The notes beneath the pieces were generated by a model. It made no database searches and had not been told where the DNA came from. It saw only the letters and a program-made list of their open reading frames with translations. Below are positions 11,301-22,550 of a stretch of 42,615 bases of DNA, piece by piece (within the stretch, counting starts at the first letter, position 1; each line of letters opens with the position of its first letter). Source of the DNA: Zygnema cylindricum (taxonomy: Eukaryota; Streptophyta; Zygnematophyceae; Zygnematales; Zygnemataceae); NCBI GenBank assembly GCA_037447655.1, contig JBBHKE010002850.1, positions 213,148-255,762 of the forward strand. Direction: 5' to 3'. Both the position numbers and the translations under genes were made by a program.

Positions 11301-12411
11301 TTAACCCAATTGCGAACGTGAACGCTTTAACAATATTTAACAATATTGCGAACGGGAACACGAATGTTCATGGGAAGGTGAACGTGAAGGTGAATGTGAA
11401 GGGGGATGTGAGTGTGCATGTGGATGTGCATGCGAATACGAATGCCAATGCGAATGTGAATGGGAATGCGAAATCAAATGAAAATGGGAATTCGAATTAC
11501 AAGTGTGAATGCAAATGTGATGCGAGTGTGAATGAGAGTCTGAATTCCGCAAGTGTGAATGCGAGTGTGAATGCGTGTGTGAATGTGAATGTGAGTGTGA
11601 ATGTGGATATGGATGTGTATGTGAATGTGGATGTGAATGTGAATGCCAATGTGAATGCGATTGTGAATGCAAATGTGAATGCGAATGTGAATGAGAATGT
11701 GAAAGTGAATGTGAACGTGAAGGTGAACGTGAACCTGAAGTTGAACGTGAAGGTGAACGTGAAGTTGAATTTGTGTGGATGTGAGTGTGTGAATGTGAGC
11801 GAGAAGGTGAATATGGATATTGATGAGAATGTGCATGTGAATGTGAATGTGCATGTGCATGTGCATGTGCATGTGCATGCGAATGCAAGTGCGAATGCAA
11901 ATGTGATGCGAGTTTGAATGCGTGAGTGTGAATGTGAACGTGAATATGAATTTGAATGTGAGTGTGATTGTGGGTTTGAGTGTGAGTTTGAATGGGAATG
12001 TGAGTGTGACTGTAAGTGTGAATGTGAATATGCATATAGGTATGGATAGAGATATGCACATGAATATGAATGTGAATGTGAATGTGAGTGTTAGTTTGAG
12101 TGTGATTGTGAATGTGAGGTTGAATGTGAATGTGAATGTGAATATTAACGTGAATGTGAATATTAACATGAATATGAATATGAATGTGAATATGAATGTG
12201 AATATGCTTGTGAATATGCTTGTGAATATGAAAATGAATGTGAATGTGAATATGAATGTGAAATATGAATGTGACTATAAATATGAATATGAATGTTAAT
12301 GTGAATATGAATGTGAATATGAGTATGAATGTGAAGATGAAGGTGAATGTGAATGTGAATGTGAATATGAATATGACCATGAATATGAATATGGATGTGA
12401 ATATACAGTTT
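11301..12411 (+). repeat. GAATGT-type hexamer array 1
   Basis: About 1.1 kb built from GTGAAT with variants (GCGAAT, GTGAAC, GTGGAT, GTGAGT, ATGAAT). Because the unit is 6 nt and rarely makes a stop, every frame gives long low-complexity proteins (VNVNVN, ECECEC or HIHIHI). It decays into ATGAAT words at its right end. Confidence 0.97.
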
Positions 12412-13539
12412 AATATAAATATAAGTTTAAATGTACTACTTATCCATCTTAATAATAAAAAAATCATCATTTAAAAAAAAACTCAGTTTGCTAATAATAA
12501 TGTATATTAATAAAAAAATATTATAAAAATAATTAAAAGTTGCCTTAACATTAATAAGCATCCTATGAATAAGACGAATAACCTAGAGATACAAATTGAA
12601 ATAATTAGAAATAAGGCTTTTAATGAAGAATAACATAAATAGAAAATAATCATAATAATGATTGCAGTAAATAATAATATCATTAAGTGTAATTATAATA
12701 ACATTAAAAGTAATAAACAGGTTCCGTTTTAATAATAAATAGATCTACTAATAATACTAACTATACATCTGAAAAATAATAATAATAATTTTTTAACGAT
12801 AACATACAATGAAGTAATTTTCTATTAATAATAATGATTAGTAACAATAATGAATGATTTTGCAATAATAAACAGTATCATAAAATATATTATTTATATA
12901 TAATAATAATGTTAAAATTAATGAATAACAATGATAATCTTTAATGATAAAAAATGTAATGAATAATTAATAATAGCAAACAATGATAATAATAAATGAT
13001 AATGATGTAGATAAGAATAATAAGAATAACAATACATAATATTAATAATAAATATTAATAAAAATAATTGATAGAATCATAATGATTATTAGTATTAATA
13101 ATAACGATAATAAGTGTAGGTGTATATTGATTGCGACCACAAAAGATCAATTTCTATAAATAATTAATTTTATTTATTAGTCATGAGTATTTTATATAAA
13201 CAATCAATTTGACAATAACGACTAACATTTATTAGAATTCCACATTAATTGTAATAATTAGTAATATTAACTTTTCAATAATTATAATCCGTAATCATAG
13301 TTATACTAATTTAAGATAACAACAAATATCAACATTTGTAAGTGACTCCAGTAGTTGATTATCATTAATAATTCATAATAGCTATATAAATAAAAGTAAA
13401 AAATATATTAATAAATAATAAGTAAAATTACTATTTATATTTATAATAATATCATTAATCGTAATAATAAATAAAAATATTTACAGCTAAAAATAGTAAT
13501 AATAATTTTTATTAAATACATATATTAGGTAATAGCAAA
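12412..13539. other. AAT-rich intron DNA, nothing recognised
   Basis: Simple AAT/TAA/ATT words throughout, no open frame of interest and no clear splice signals. Confidence 0.6.
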
Positions 13540-14170
13540 AATGATTTGAATAAATTTTATTCAATTATAACATATACAATACTAATTAAAAATAATAATA
13601 AACAAAAAAATTATTGATGATACTACTATCAATAATAATACGCAATACTCATAATTAATAATAACGATGATTAAATATAGCAATAATAACTTAGTAAATA
13701 AAACAAATACCAACAAAGTTTATTGATATAACGGCAATAAAAAGAAAAATGGTCATGATTTTAGTAACTATAATAACCATTCCTGTTTGCTGAGGGTGCT
13801 TCAAGAGCATACATTGAGGGAGGGAGAAAATGGAGGAAGGAATTTCATAAATTGATTTTTTCAAAGGGGTTCTCATTGGGTGTTTGAAAGCTTACTTGGC
13901 TAATTACGAGAACATTTGAGGGGGTGGGTGTTGGTGGGTTGTGAATGTTCGATGCCACAGAGATCTCGCTAACAACCAGTTGAGTGAAAGCATTCCATCG
14001 TCTATCGGTCAACCCACATCCTTTATATACTTGTAAGACACGTGACACTGATGATAAACTTTTAATAAATATACAATGAGTACTAAGAAAAAATATTACT
14101 AATTTTCTTATTACTATTTGATACAAAAATTACTTACAATAATATATATATATTATTGTTTAAACCATAA
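13540..14170 (+). repeat. Exon-plus-flank duplication unit, type B copy 1
   Basis: Starts near a ttttattcaatta motif, contains atactactatcaataataatacgcaatac-type AT-rich sequence, a purine block, the LRR exon and a downstream stretch (gacactgatgataaactttta). All of these recur in the same order at about 16200-16980. Confidence 0.62.
13961..14032 (+). CDS. LRR exon copy 3, partly eroded
   Basis: 72 nt between ccacag and GTAAG, phase 2. It reads DLANNQLSESIPSSIGQPTSFIY. It is open, but the consensus Gly is Glu and two hydrophobic positions are changed (L to P, L to F), so this repeat may be under weaker constraint than its neighbours. It lies between the two GAATGT-type arrays. Confidence 0.62.
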
Positions 14171-14399
14171 AAAATAATAATTACCAATAATAACCACACA
14201 TTGTAATATTCATATAACAATTATTTATGTCAATAAGGCTAATAATGATCAAAAAGTCATAATGGTAAATTTAAAAAGTGAAAAGTTAACGATTATATTT
14301 AAAATTTCAACTTATAAATTGTAATAATCTTAAAAAAAAAGTAATATTTATCAGTAACATTAATTGATAACAATAATATAATGACTATTTGCGGGAGGG

Positions 14400-14461
14400 A
14401 AGGATAGGTGGAGAGAGGGGGGGATAGCGGGAGGCCAACAGAGAGAGAGAGGAAGACGACG
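14400..14461 (+). repeat. Purine lead-in to hexamer array 2
   Basis: GGAGGGA/GAGAGAG-rich run directly before the GAATGT array, the same arrangement as the GGGGAA lead-in of array 1. Confidence 0.75.
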
Positions 14462-16203
14462 AGGGAGAGTGAGTGTGAGAGTGTGTGAATGTGAATGCGA
14501 CTTTGAAAGCAATTGTGAATGCGATTGTGAATGCGAGTGTGAATGCTAGTGTGAATGTGACTGTGAATGTAACTGTGAATGTGAGTGTGTGAGTGTGAGT
14601 ATGAATGTGGATATGGATGTGGATGTGAATGTGAATGCGATTGTGAATGCGATTGTAAATTGCGATTGTGAATGCGAATGTGAATGCGATTGTGAATGCA
14701 ATTGTGATTGCGATTGTGAATGCGAATGTGGATGTGAGTGTGGATGTGAATGTGGTTGTGAATATCAGTATGAATCTCAATATGAATCATATTGTGAATG
14801 TGAATGGGAATATGAATGCGGGTGTGAATGCGAGTGTGAATGCGAGTGTGAATGCGATTGTGAATGTGAATGTGACTTTGAATTTGAGTGTGAGTGTGAG
14901 TGTGAATGTGAGTGTGAGTGTGAATGTGGATATGGATGTGAATGTTAATGTGGATATGGATGTGAATGTGAATGTGAATGTGGATGTGTTAGCGGGTGTG
15001 AATGCGAGTGTGAATGCGATTATGAATGTTAATGTGAATGTGTCTTTGAATTTGAGTGTGAGTGTGAATGTGAGTGTGAGTGTGAATGTGAATGTGGGTA
15101 TGGATGTGAATGTGAATGTGGATGTGAATGTGAATGTGGATGTGAATGCGATTGTGAATGCTAGTGTGAATGTGACTGAAAATGTGACTATGAATGTGAG
15201 TGTGAGTGTGAATGTGGATATGGATGTGAACGCGAATGTGAATGCGAGTTTGAATGCGAGTGTGAATGTGAATTTGACTGTGAATGTGGAGGTGAATGTT
15301 AATTGGAATGTAAATGCCATTATGAATGCGAATGTGAATGCGATTGTGAATGCGATTGTGAATTGCGATTGTGAATGCGAATGTGAATGCAAATGTGAAT
15401 GCAAATGTGTATGTGGTTTAGAATGTGGATGTGAATGTGTCTGTAAATGTGTAAGTGGTTTAGAATGTGGATGTGAATGTGTCTGTAAATGTGTAAGTGC
15501 AAGAGTGTGAATGTGAGTGTGAGTAAGAATGTGGATATGGATGTGGATGTGAATGTGAATGCGAATGTGAATGCGAATGTGCATTCGATTGTGATTGTGA
15601 ATTTAAATGTGATTGTGAATTCGATTGTCAATGTGGATGTGAGTGTGGATGTGAATGTGGTTGTGAATGTGAGTATGAATTTGAATATGAATAAGATTGT
15701 GAATGTGAATGGGAATGTGAATGCGAGTGTGAATGCGAGTGTGAATGCGGGTGTGAATGCGGGTGTGAATGCGATTTTGTATGTGAATGTGACTTTGAAT
15801 GTGTGTGTGTGAATGTAAGTGTGAGTGTGAATGTGAATGTGGATATGGATGTGAATGTGAATGTGGATGTGTTTGCGGCTGTGAATGCGACTATGAATGT
15901 GATTGTGACTTTAAATTTGAGTGTGAGTGTGAGTGTGAATGTGGGTATGGATGTGAATGCGAGTGTGAATGTGACTGAGAATGTGACTATGAATGTGACT
16001 ATGAATGTGAACGTGAGTGTGAATGTGGATATGGATGTGAACGTGAATGTGAATGCGAATGTGCATGTGATTGTGATTGTGAATGTGATTGTGAATTCTA
16101 TTGTGAATGCGAGTTTGAATGCGAGTGTGAATGTGAATTTGACTGTGAATGTGGAGTGAATGTTAATTGGAATGTAAATGCCATTATGAATGCGAATGTG
16201 AAT
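14462..16203 (+). repeat. GAATGT-type hexamer array 2 with higher-order repeats
   Basis: About 1.74 kb of GTGAAT/GCGAAT/GTGGAT/GCGAGT hexamers. Longer irregular blocks recur: one containing ttaattggaatgtaaatgcc ends near 15330 and again near 16190, about 856 bases apart, and a 45-bp block with ggtttagaatgtggatg is tandemly doubled at about 15414-15500. The open frames on both strands are a by-product of the repeat. Confidence 0.97.
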
Positions 16204-16980
16204 CAATTTTATTCAATTATGATATATGTAATACCAATAAAAAATAACAGTAAATAATGAATAACAAAAAATTAATTATGATACTACTATCAATAATAAT
16301 ACGCAATACTTATTATTGATAATTATGATAATTAAAACCAGCAATAATAACTTATAGTAAGAAAAGTAATGAAAATAATTAATAGTAACAACTATATAAA
16401 AATAATAATATATATATTTTTATGATATTTTAGTATTATAAAAACGAAATACCAATAAAATTTATTGATGTAATGGCAATAAAAAGTATAATGGTCATGA
16501 TTGTAGTAACCATAATAACCATTCTGGCTTGCTGATATAGCGTGCTTCTAGAGCATACAGAGGGTGGGAGAAAATGGTGGAGGAAGGAACATCTTAAAGT
16601 ATTTTTTTCAAGGGGGGTTTGAGGGTTTATTATAGGGGTCCCATTGGGTGTTTGAAAGCTAGCTTGGCTAATTTACAAGACCGTTTGGGGGGGTGGGTGT
16701 TGGTGGGTTGTGAATGTTCGATGCCACAGAGATCTAGCTAACAACCAGCTGAGTGGAATCATTCCATCGTCCATCGGTCAACTCACATCCCTCCAATACT
16801 TGTAAGACACGTGATACTGATGATAAACTTTTAATAAACATGTAATGAGTACTAAGAAAAAAAACTACAAAAAATAATATTATTAAAAACATTAATTACT
16901 AAAACAATGTGTTACTATTTGACACAAAAATATATATGTACGTATATATATATATATGTATTATTGTTTAAACCATATAT
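16200..16980 (+). repeat. Exon-plus-flank duplication unit, type B copy 2
   Basis: Partner of about 13540-14170. It begins exactly where the second GAATGT-type array ends. The copy around the exon at 19358 (about 19070-19480) is a more diverged member with the same order of blocks. Confidence 0.62.
16730..16801 (+). CDS. LRR exon copy 4
   Basis: 72 nt between ccacag and GTAAG, phase 2. It reads DLANNQLSGIIPSSIGQLTSLQY, the closest of the five to the plant consensus. Its flanks match those of copy 3 over several hundred bases on each side. Confidence 0.72.
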
Positions 16981-17927
16981 AGCTATAATTACCAATAATA
17001 ACTACACATTGTAATATTAAATTAATGAATGAGGCAATAATGATCGAAAGAATAATGTAAATTAAAAAAGTGATTCATTAATTATATTTCATTATTCAAA
17101 ATCTCTCAGAACATAATGATAAAATTAATCTAATAAGAGAAAGAGAAGAGTCAGAAATAGAGAAACAGCAGAAAACAAAGAAGAAGAGGGAGAGGGAAGA
17201 AGAGTCTCGGAAATCGATTGAAGGAGGGGAGGTGGGTGTGAGATAGGGGGAGTCAGTTAAGACCGGATGTTTGAAAAGGAAGGGGGGGAGAGAGAGGGAG
17301 AGAGGGAGAGAGGGGAGAGATTAAGCTAAATAATAACATATCATAATAATAATGAATAGTAACAAGTTAAATTTGCACTCAATTGTAGTAAGTAAAAATA
17401 ACAATATATAGTATCATTTAACAATATTTATTCATTGTAACATTTAACAATTGCAATTATTAGTAAGAGCTATCAATATCATTAATTAGTCATAAATCAA
17501 TATAGATGATTATAAAAATATTTGTTATGAATAGTATTTATTATTTGATAAAGCATTAAAATATAAATAAAAATCGTAATAAGTAATTTTAATCAGTAAT
17601 AAAAAAAAAACAATAATAACTATTTTTTATTAGAAACAATGATGAATACTAATATAGATTCATAGCAATTGATAATAATCATAAATAGTCAATATATATC
17701 AGAAAGTAATCATAATATTAATTAACATTAAATAATATTATATTATCATTATATGTTATTGAGAATAAATGGTTATAATAAAAACAAGAAATATATAGTA
17801 ATAACACTCAATAGCAATAAGTATTCGAAGCAATAAAAAATAATAAAAGTAAATTCTACTAAATGATACATAATTATTGAACAATTAATAAATAAAGAAC
17901 AATAAAAAGGAAAATAATAAATAGCAA
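16981..17927. other. Intron DNA with a purine tract
   Basis: AT-rich apart from a G/A-rich block at about 17150-17325. No coding sequence recognised. Confidence 0.6.
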
Positions 17928-18078
17928 ATAGTTTATAGTAACCAGTAAACAGTAAATGGTAAACAGGAAAAGTAAATGGTAAATAGTATTTAGTTTTTAG
18001 TAAGTAGTGTTTAGTAAGGAGTAAACAGTAAGTAGAAAACAGCAAATAGTAGATAGTAAACAGTAAACAGTAAACAAA
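17928..18078 (+). repeat. Degenerate heptamer array (TAAACAG)n
   Basis: About 20 consecutive 7-nt words of the TAAACAG/TAAATGG/TAAATAG/TAAGTAG type. It opens a Leu/Tyr-rich frame on the minus strand that has no other support. Confidence 0.85.
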
Positions 18079-19069
18079 CATGATATATTAAATAGTAAAT
18101 AATAAAAATTGAATAAAGTACAATAAATAATATTCAATGTAGAATTCCTAATACAAATTAAAAAAATCTTATAATGTGATAGATAAGTGATAGAATATTA
18201 TATATATAATTTATTGTATAAGGAATGATTCGTATTACAAAAACAAAAAATTATTATATGGCAAATAATTCATAATTTATCGAAACAATTAATAATATGT
18301 ACTAAATGTTTAGACCTATTTGATAAATAATTAAAACAATTTAAAAAACAAAAATGAAAAGAAGTAATATTATATAACAAATAATAAATTGTACGTATTC
18401 AAAAAAAAATATTAACAAAATCATCGTAATTGGTGCTATTAATAAATAACATTATATATATATTCAATCATATAATTACCTTTAATAATATATCTAATAA
18501 TTGTTAGTGGTATTAGTACTTATCAGTATAGCTTAAGCTAAACATGCTAGTAAAAATCTAAAGTAATAATTGTTTGGTCAGTGTTTTAAAAGATCAATAA
18601 AATAACTACGTATAATAATAAATGTTGTTTATAACAACTGTTTGGATTAATGCTGAATAATCATATTAACTTATAGCTTTATAAATTGAAGATTATGGAA
18701 ATTACTAAATAAAAAACAATAGTTAAATATGATAATAATGTTTTATGGTTCATAGATATATTAGTGAATAATAATCGTAGTTGGAGTTAGTTTAAATCAA
18801 TGATAACAACAGTTAATGATAATAATAATAGTAATAAAACTGATAATAATAACTGTGATCCTAATATACAATAATAATAATTGTAGTAGTAATTAACAGT
18901 GATTAAAATTTATTGAAAAATAATTCATGATAGGATTAAAAATAATGACAACTGTTGATAATGGTAATCAAAAATAATAAACATAATATATAATAAGAAA
19001 AGTAATGAAAAAATTCAATAATTAGAAAACAAACAAAGAATAATAAAAAACAGTTAAAATAATTAGCGT
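18079..19069. other. AT-rich intron DNA, nothing recognised
   Basis: AAT/ATA-rich sequence without recognisable coding or structural elements. Confidence 0.6.
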
Positions 19070-19480
19070 ACATGTAAATTTTATTATTAATGACAAAAAT
19101 CAATACCAAAAACATATAATGATATAACGACAATAACAATAGGGATCAGTCCAGCCGGTTGAGATGAAAGGCTTTAGCGTGCTCCTATAGGGTAGAGGAA
19201 GGAAGAGGAAAAAGGTGAAGGAAAGAGTTTTTAATGGTGATTTTTCCAAAGGGTTTTTAGGGGTTTTTTTGTATCACTCATGCGAGCTTAAAAGCTAGCC
19301 CGGCTAAATAGGAGACTTTTGGGAGTGTTGGGGGGTTGTGAATGTTCTACGCCACAGAATTCTATCTTACAACCAGTTGAGTGGAAGCATTCCATCGTCC
19401 ATCGGTCAACTCACATCCCTCCAATTCTCGTAAGACACGTGACACTACTGATAAGCTTTTAACAGCGAAATAACGAGAAC
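19070..19480 (+). repeat. Exon-plus-flank duplication unit, diverged copy
   Basis: Shares with the type B units the taatgatataacgacaataa-like lead-in, the purine block, the ggtttttaggggttttt block, the gctagcccggctaaat segment, the G/T-rich pre-acceptor tract and the post-exon gacactactgataagctttt. Confidence 0.55.
19358..19429 (+). CDS. LRR exon copy 5
   Basis: 72 nt between ccacag and GTAAG, phase 2. It reads ILSYNQLSGSIPSSIGQLTSLQF. It differs from the others at the start (D to I) and ends in TC instead of TT, so the split codon depends on the next exon (TC+T gives Ser). It is the last LRR exon before the C-terminal exon. Confidence 0.7.
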
Positions 19481-20384
19481 CTAAGAACGAAGATCACAAA
19501 AAATATTGATCACTAAAAATAGCAATTACTAAAAATATTTAAAATATGTTAATCATTAAAAATAGCAATTACTAAAAAAATTTAGTACTTTTTGATAAAA
19601 TATATGCTAACGATCATAATAATTATTAATAAATACTTATTAATAATAAATGCTTGTAAAATAATAATATTTAATACTCGTGTTTATTTAAAAAAATAAA
19701 AATTATAACAATAACGACTAACGTTTATTAGTAATCCAAACAAGTAAAAATAATCTGTAATAGTAGTTTTCAATAATAATAATCTGCAATAATAGTAGTA
19801 GTAATTTAAACTACGGACAAACGATGACATTAATTAATGACACGAGTAGCTTATTATCAATAATAATTAATGATAGCTATATATATATTAGTAGAAATAG
19901 AAACGAATAAATAATAATATGTATAATTGCTGTTATAACAATAGTCACTGAACGCAACAATAAAGAAATATATTTAGAGTTAAAAATAATAATAATATGT
20001 TATACTCAATACATAGACTAGGTAAGAACAGTAATTATTAGAATTAATCAATAATAATCTCTATAATGCCAACTAACAATAATAATAAATTATAAAAAAT
20101 AGTTCATTACAAAACTACTTATAATAATTATAAGCAATAATTATAATTAAAAGTAATGATCGTTAAAAATAAAAATTGAGTAATTCATGTGTAGAAATAT
20201 ACTTTAATAAGCAAAACTAAAAATAAAATTACGTAAATGTTTGTTGTCCGCACCTTTTGTATGTCTTCTTTACATGAATCAAGGTTGATGCCTTTTAACC
20301 ATGTTTATTTTTTTAGACCTGTTACAATGGATATTGATGGCTTGTCGCGTAATTTTCTTTTACAATGGCAAACCATATTTGCAG
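19481..20384. other. Last intron before the terminal exon
   Basis: AT-rich to about 20230, then more mixed sequence. It ends in tttgcag. A frame from 20237 overlaps the terminal exon in another frame and is not used. Confidence 0.55.
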
Positions 20385-20757
20385 TTTCTTTGATCACAAC
20401 TACATCAGCGGACCCGGACCGGTTGCCAGAGTCAACGGGCGCCCAGAATGTGACGGCTTATCCACCAATTGCCTATTCGGCCCAAACCTCCCAACCGGGT
20501 GTGCATCAAGTGATCAACGAAGTAAAAGCGACTGTGACGCGTTTTGCGACGCAACCCAACTAGGAGGCCCTTGTGGGGGAGGCGGTATTTGTTCCAATGG
20601 CACAAACGGGACATCATGTGCATGCAATGAAGGATACACGAATCAGGATAGCGAGTTCATTTGCAAATGTATGACCTCTTTTGACAAGATACGCACCAAT
20701 AACAAATGTCTTCTCCATGAAAATGATCTCGCTTTTTTTTTTTTTTTTTTTACGTAA
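20385..20757 (+). CDS. Terminal exon: LRR end plus Cys-rich EGF-like tail
   Basis: The acceptor is tttgcag and the first base completes a codon, matching the phase of the LRR exons. The protein starts FFDHNYISGPGP, like the end of an LRR domain. It continues with about ten cysteines, including a QRS...C..FC stretch, PCGGGGIC and CACNEGY; the last two resemble an EGF-like fold (C-x-G-G-x-G-x-C, then C-x-C-x2-G-Y). Similar tails after LRR domains are known to me from lower plant proteins, though I cannot name a family. If unspliced, the frame runs into a 19-T homopolymer (about 20732-20750) and stops at TAA 20755-20757. A donor may exist before that (gtatga near 20669), so the true end is uncertain. 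Confidence 0.6.
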
Positions 20758-21344
20758 CCATCTATGCTCAATAAGAAATTCATGGTGGTATTGTGCACGA
20801 CAGTAATTTGTGGCCGATAAATTTATAATTATGATAATTGCACAAGGACTTATAAGCCACAAATTTGGTTTATTGAATTTGCTATGTATATCTACTTAAA
20901 TGGCAAATCACACCTGTAAAAGTTTAAAAATATGAATGAAATATTTGATCCTAATTTAAATTGAATATGTTTATAAAAGTATTGGTGAACATGAGGACTT
21001 AAACAAAGATAGTTTTATGTTGTTTTTGGAACCCCAGTTGTAAATTTTTAAATTAAGAATTACAAACTGCTTTTGGGCCATTCAGGTGTGGTTTCATACA
21101 AGTCAATTGTTTTAATAGCAGAATAATAAAGACATGTCTCAGAGTTGGTTGGTACTTCAATATTGGTGAATGCATAAGAAGCGGATCATTTGGAATTAGA
21201 GTTTTTGTTGATACAAAAACTCATAGAAGAGAAATAATGTTAAACTTGAACTTTTGGAAAGAACAAAATGTTAAATAAGAACTCATAGAAAGGGTTTCAA
21301 ATTAGGAAAAATTGGCACAATAATTTTTTTTATTGTTAATCGAA
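20758..21344. other. 3' flank of the LRR gene, no gene seen
   Basis: Mixed AT-rich sequence following a 19-T run at about 20732-20750. No coding frame supported. It could hold the 3' UTR. Confidence 0.45.
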
Positions 21345-22030
21345 ATTGAAATGAATAAACATGTGCATTCTTTCAAGGGGGTATAATTTCTATATAAAAC
21401 TGAAACTTTGGCAATAAACCTAGAGTTTTTTCACAAACAACCGCAAATGTACCTCTAATTTAACATAACCTTTCTTAATGAAATAAAATTGTTTGAAAAA
21501 AATCAATGCTTAAAATGCATTGTACTAAACCAGTCGTGTTATAACACAATTACCCCCTCCCTTCCCCTCCAAAACAGCCCCCCAAAACCGCGCCAAAATC
21601 CTCTCCCAAATCCCTCTCGATTTCTTTTTTAGATGCTGTCCTAAATATTCCTCCTTGTTTTGGGCTAAATCCTTCCATTCCAGTGGTCCAGCCCCCTCCT
21701 TTGCCTCCAGTGCGTCCTCCTCCCGTCTCTCCGACACCTCTTCCAGGTTTGCTCGCACTCTGTCTATTCATCGTGTAGATCACTCGATTCGGAAAATAGA
21801 GAAAGTAATAAAAGATTAGAAAATTTCTTGTTGCTAATTGCATATGAACTGATTAAACATGCGTGTTCTTTCAATGGGTATAATCTTTGCATGAAATTGA
21901 AACTTTAATAATAAACCTATTTTTAACAGACAACCACAAATACAAGCTTATGGTACCTCTAGCTTAAAGTATCATTTTTTAATGAAATTAAGTTGTTTGA
22001 AAAAGAATCAATGTTTAAAATATAACTTCA
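21345..22030 (+). repeat. Direct repeat split by a Pro-rich insert
   Basis: About 185 bases (21345-21530, around aaacatgtgcattctttcaa and caaacaaccgcaaatg) recur at about 21845-22030 with many small differences. The 310 bases between them are GC-richer and read as a Pro-rich frame on + (PPPLPPVRPPPVSPTPLPG). An acceptor-like cag (21575-21577) and a donor-like ccag/gtttgc (21746) bound 169 bases of it. Confidence 0.6.
21578..21746 (+). CDS. Possible Pro-rich exon
   Basis: The frame reads PPKTAPKSS, then NIPPCFGLNPSIPVVQ, then PPPLPPVRPPPVSPTPLPG. Pro-rich linkers are common between LRR/EGF ectodomains and the membrane in plant wall-associated proteins, and this sits 0.8 kb past the terminal LRR exon. 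No phase link to that exon could be shown. The minus strand is also open here, so the evidence is composition and flanking splice-like dinucleotides only. Confidence 0.22.
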
Positions 22031-22245
22031 AAGAATTGTGTTTTTTTTTTTTTTTCTACAATGAAAACAATTTTTAGACACAAAATGTGTGTTAAAATAC
22101 CCGTTTTGAAGAATACCAAAAGCGTACAAAAACAGTAACAAAAAAGGTGAGTTATGTTAATTAATGTAAAATCATAGATATTTTTTGTTGGGAACATTTA
22201 ATGGCTTTTTATTTTGTAGCTAAGCTAGTAATAAACGTCATCAGA

Positions 22246-22305
22246 ATGAGCCGTGTTGGTCTTTTGATTTTGACTTGTTTTCTGCTCGTTTCTATCGTTT
22301 CCCAT
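22246..22305 (+). CDS. Signal-peptide exon of a candidate secreted peptide
   Basis: From an ATG at 22246 the frame gives MSR, a 15-residue hydrophobic core (VGLLILTCFLLVSIV) and SH, then a good donor (CAT/GTGAGAG). This is the charge-core-polar layout of a signal peptide. An upstream in-frame ATG at 22201 would extend it. The reading frame without splicing continues to 22383 with basic residues (HVRVRTPKYR), so a membrane segment followed by a cytosolic tail is the alternative. It lies 2.4 kb before the HPPGVGK repeat exon. Confidence 0.4.
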
Positions 22306-22523
22306 GTGAGAGTTAGAACGCCTAAGTATCGGTTTTTTTTCCAAGATCATTTGTTGCTAGTTCAAAACCATAGAAAAGAATAAGTTGTGGTAGAGATGAA
22401 ATTTATTTTAAAATTTGATTTTGTATTGACGTTTCTCGATTTGAATCAAGATGCTTTGCGATGTTTCCATTTTAACTCACTTTATGTATCGATTCTTTGA
22501 TGTGTTTGGTTTATGGGTTTCAG

Positions 22524-22550
22524 TATCAGCCCCACCGCCGAGGAAATTGA
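22524..22550 (+). CDS. Possible 27-nt microexon before the HPPGVGK exon
   Basis: Bounded by gggtttcag and GTGAGT. Read with two bases completing a split codon it gives SAPPPRKL and leaves a single A, which joins the GA at the start of the exon at 24699 to make an Arg codon and keep that frame. Read in phase 0, as the donor at 22305 would demand, it ends in TGA. The link to 22246 is therefore unsolved; another exon or donor would be needed. Confidence 0.25.
   Translation, partial: YQPHRRGN

Noticed and set aside
10976-12474. Frames of up to 377 codons on both strands (VNVN, HIHI, IFTF types)
   Set aside because: All arise from a 6-nt repeat that rarely makes stops. Opposite strands and several frames are open at once and no domain is present.
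14299-16206. Frames of up to 280 codons on both strands, including ECECEC-rich ones
   Set aside because: Same cause as above. The apparent Cys-rich protein is just GTGAAT read in one frame.
17773-18081. Minus-strand Leu/Tyr-rich frame of 102 codons that looks like a membrane protein
   Set aside because: It is the translation of the TAAACAG heptamer array.
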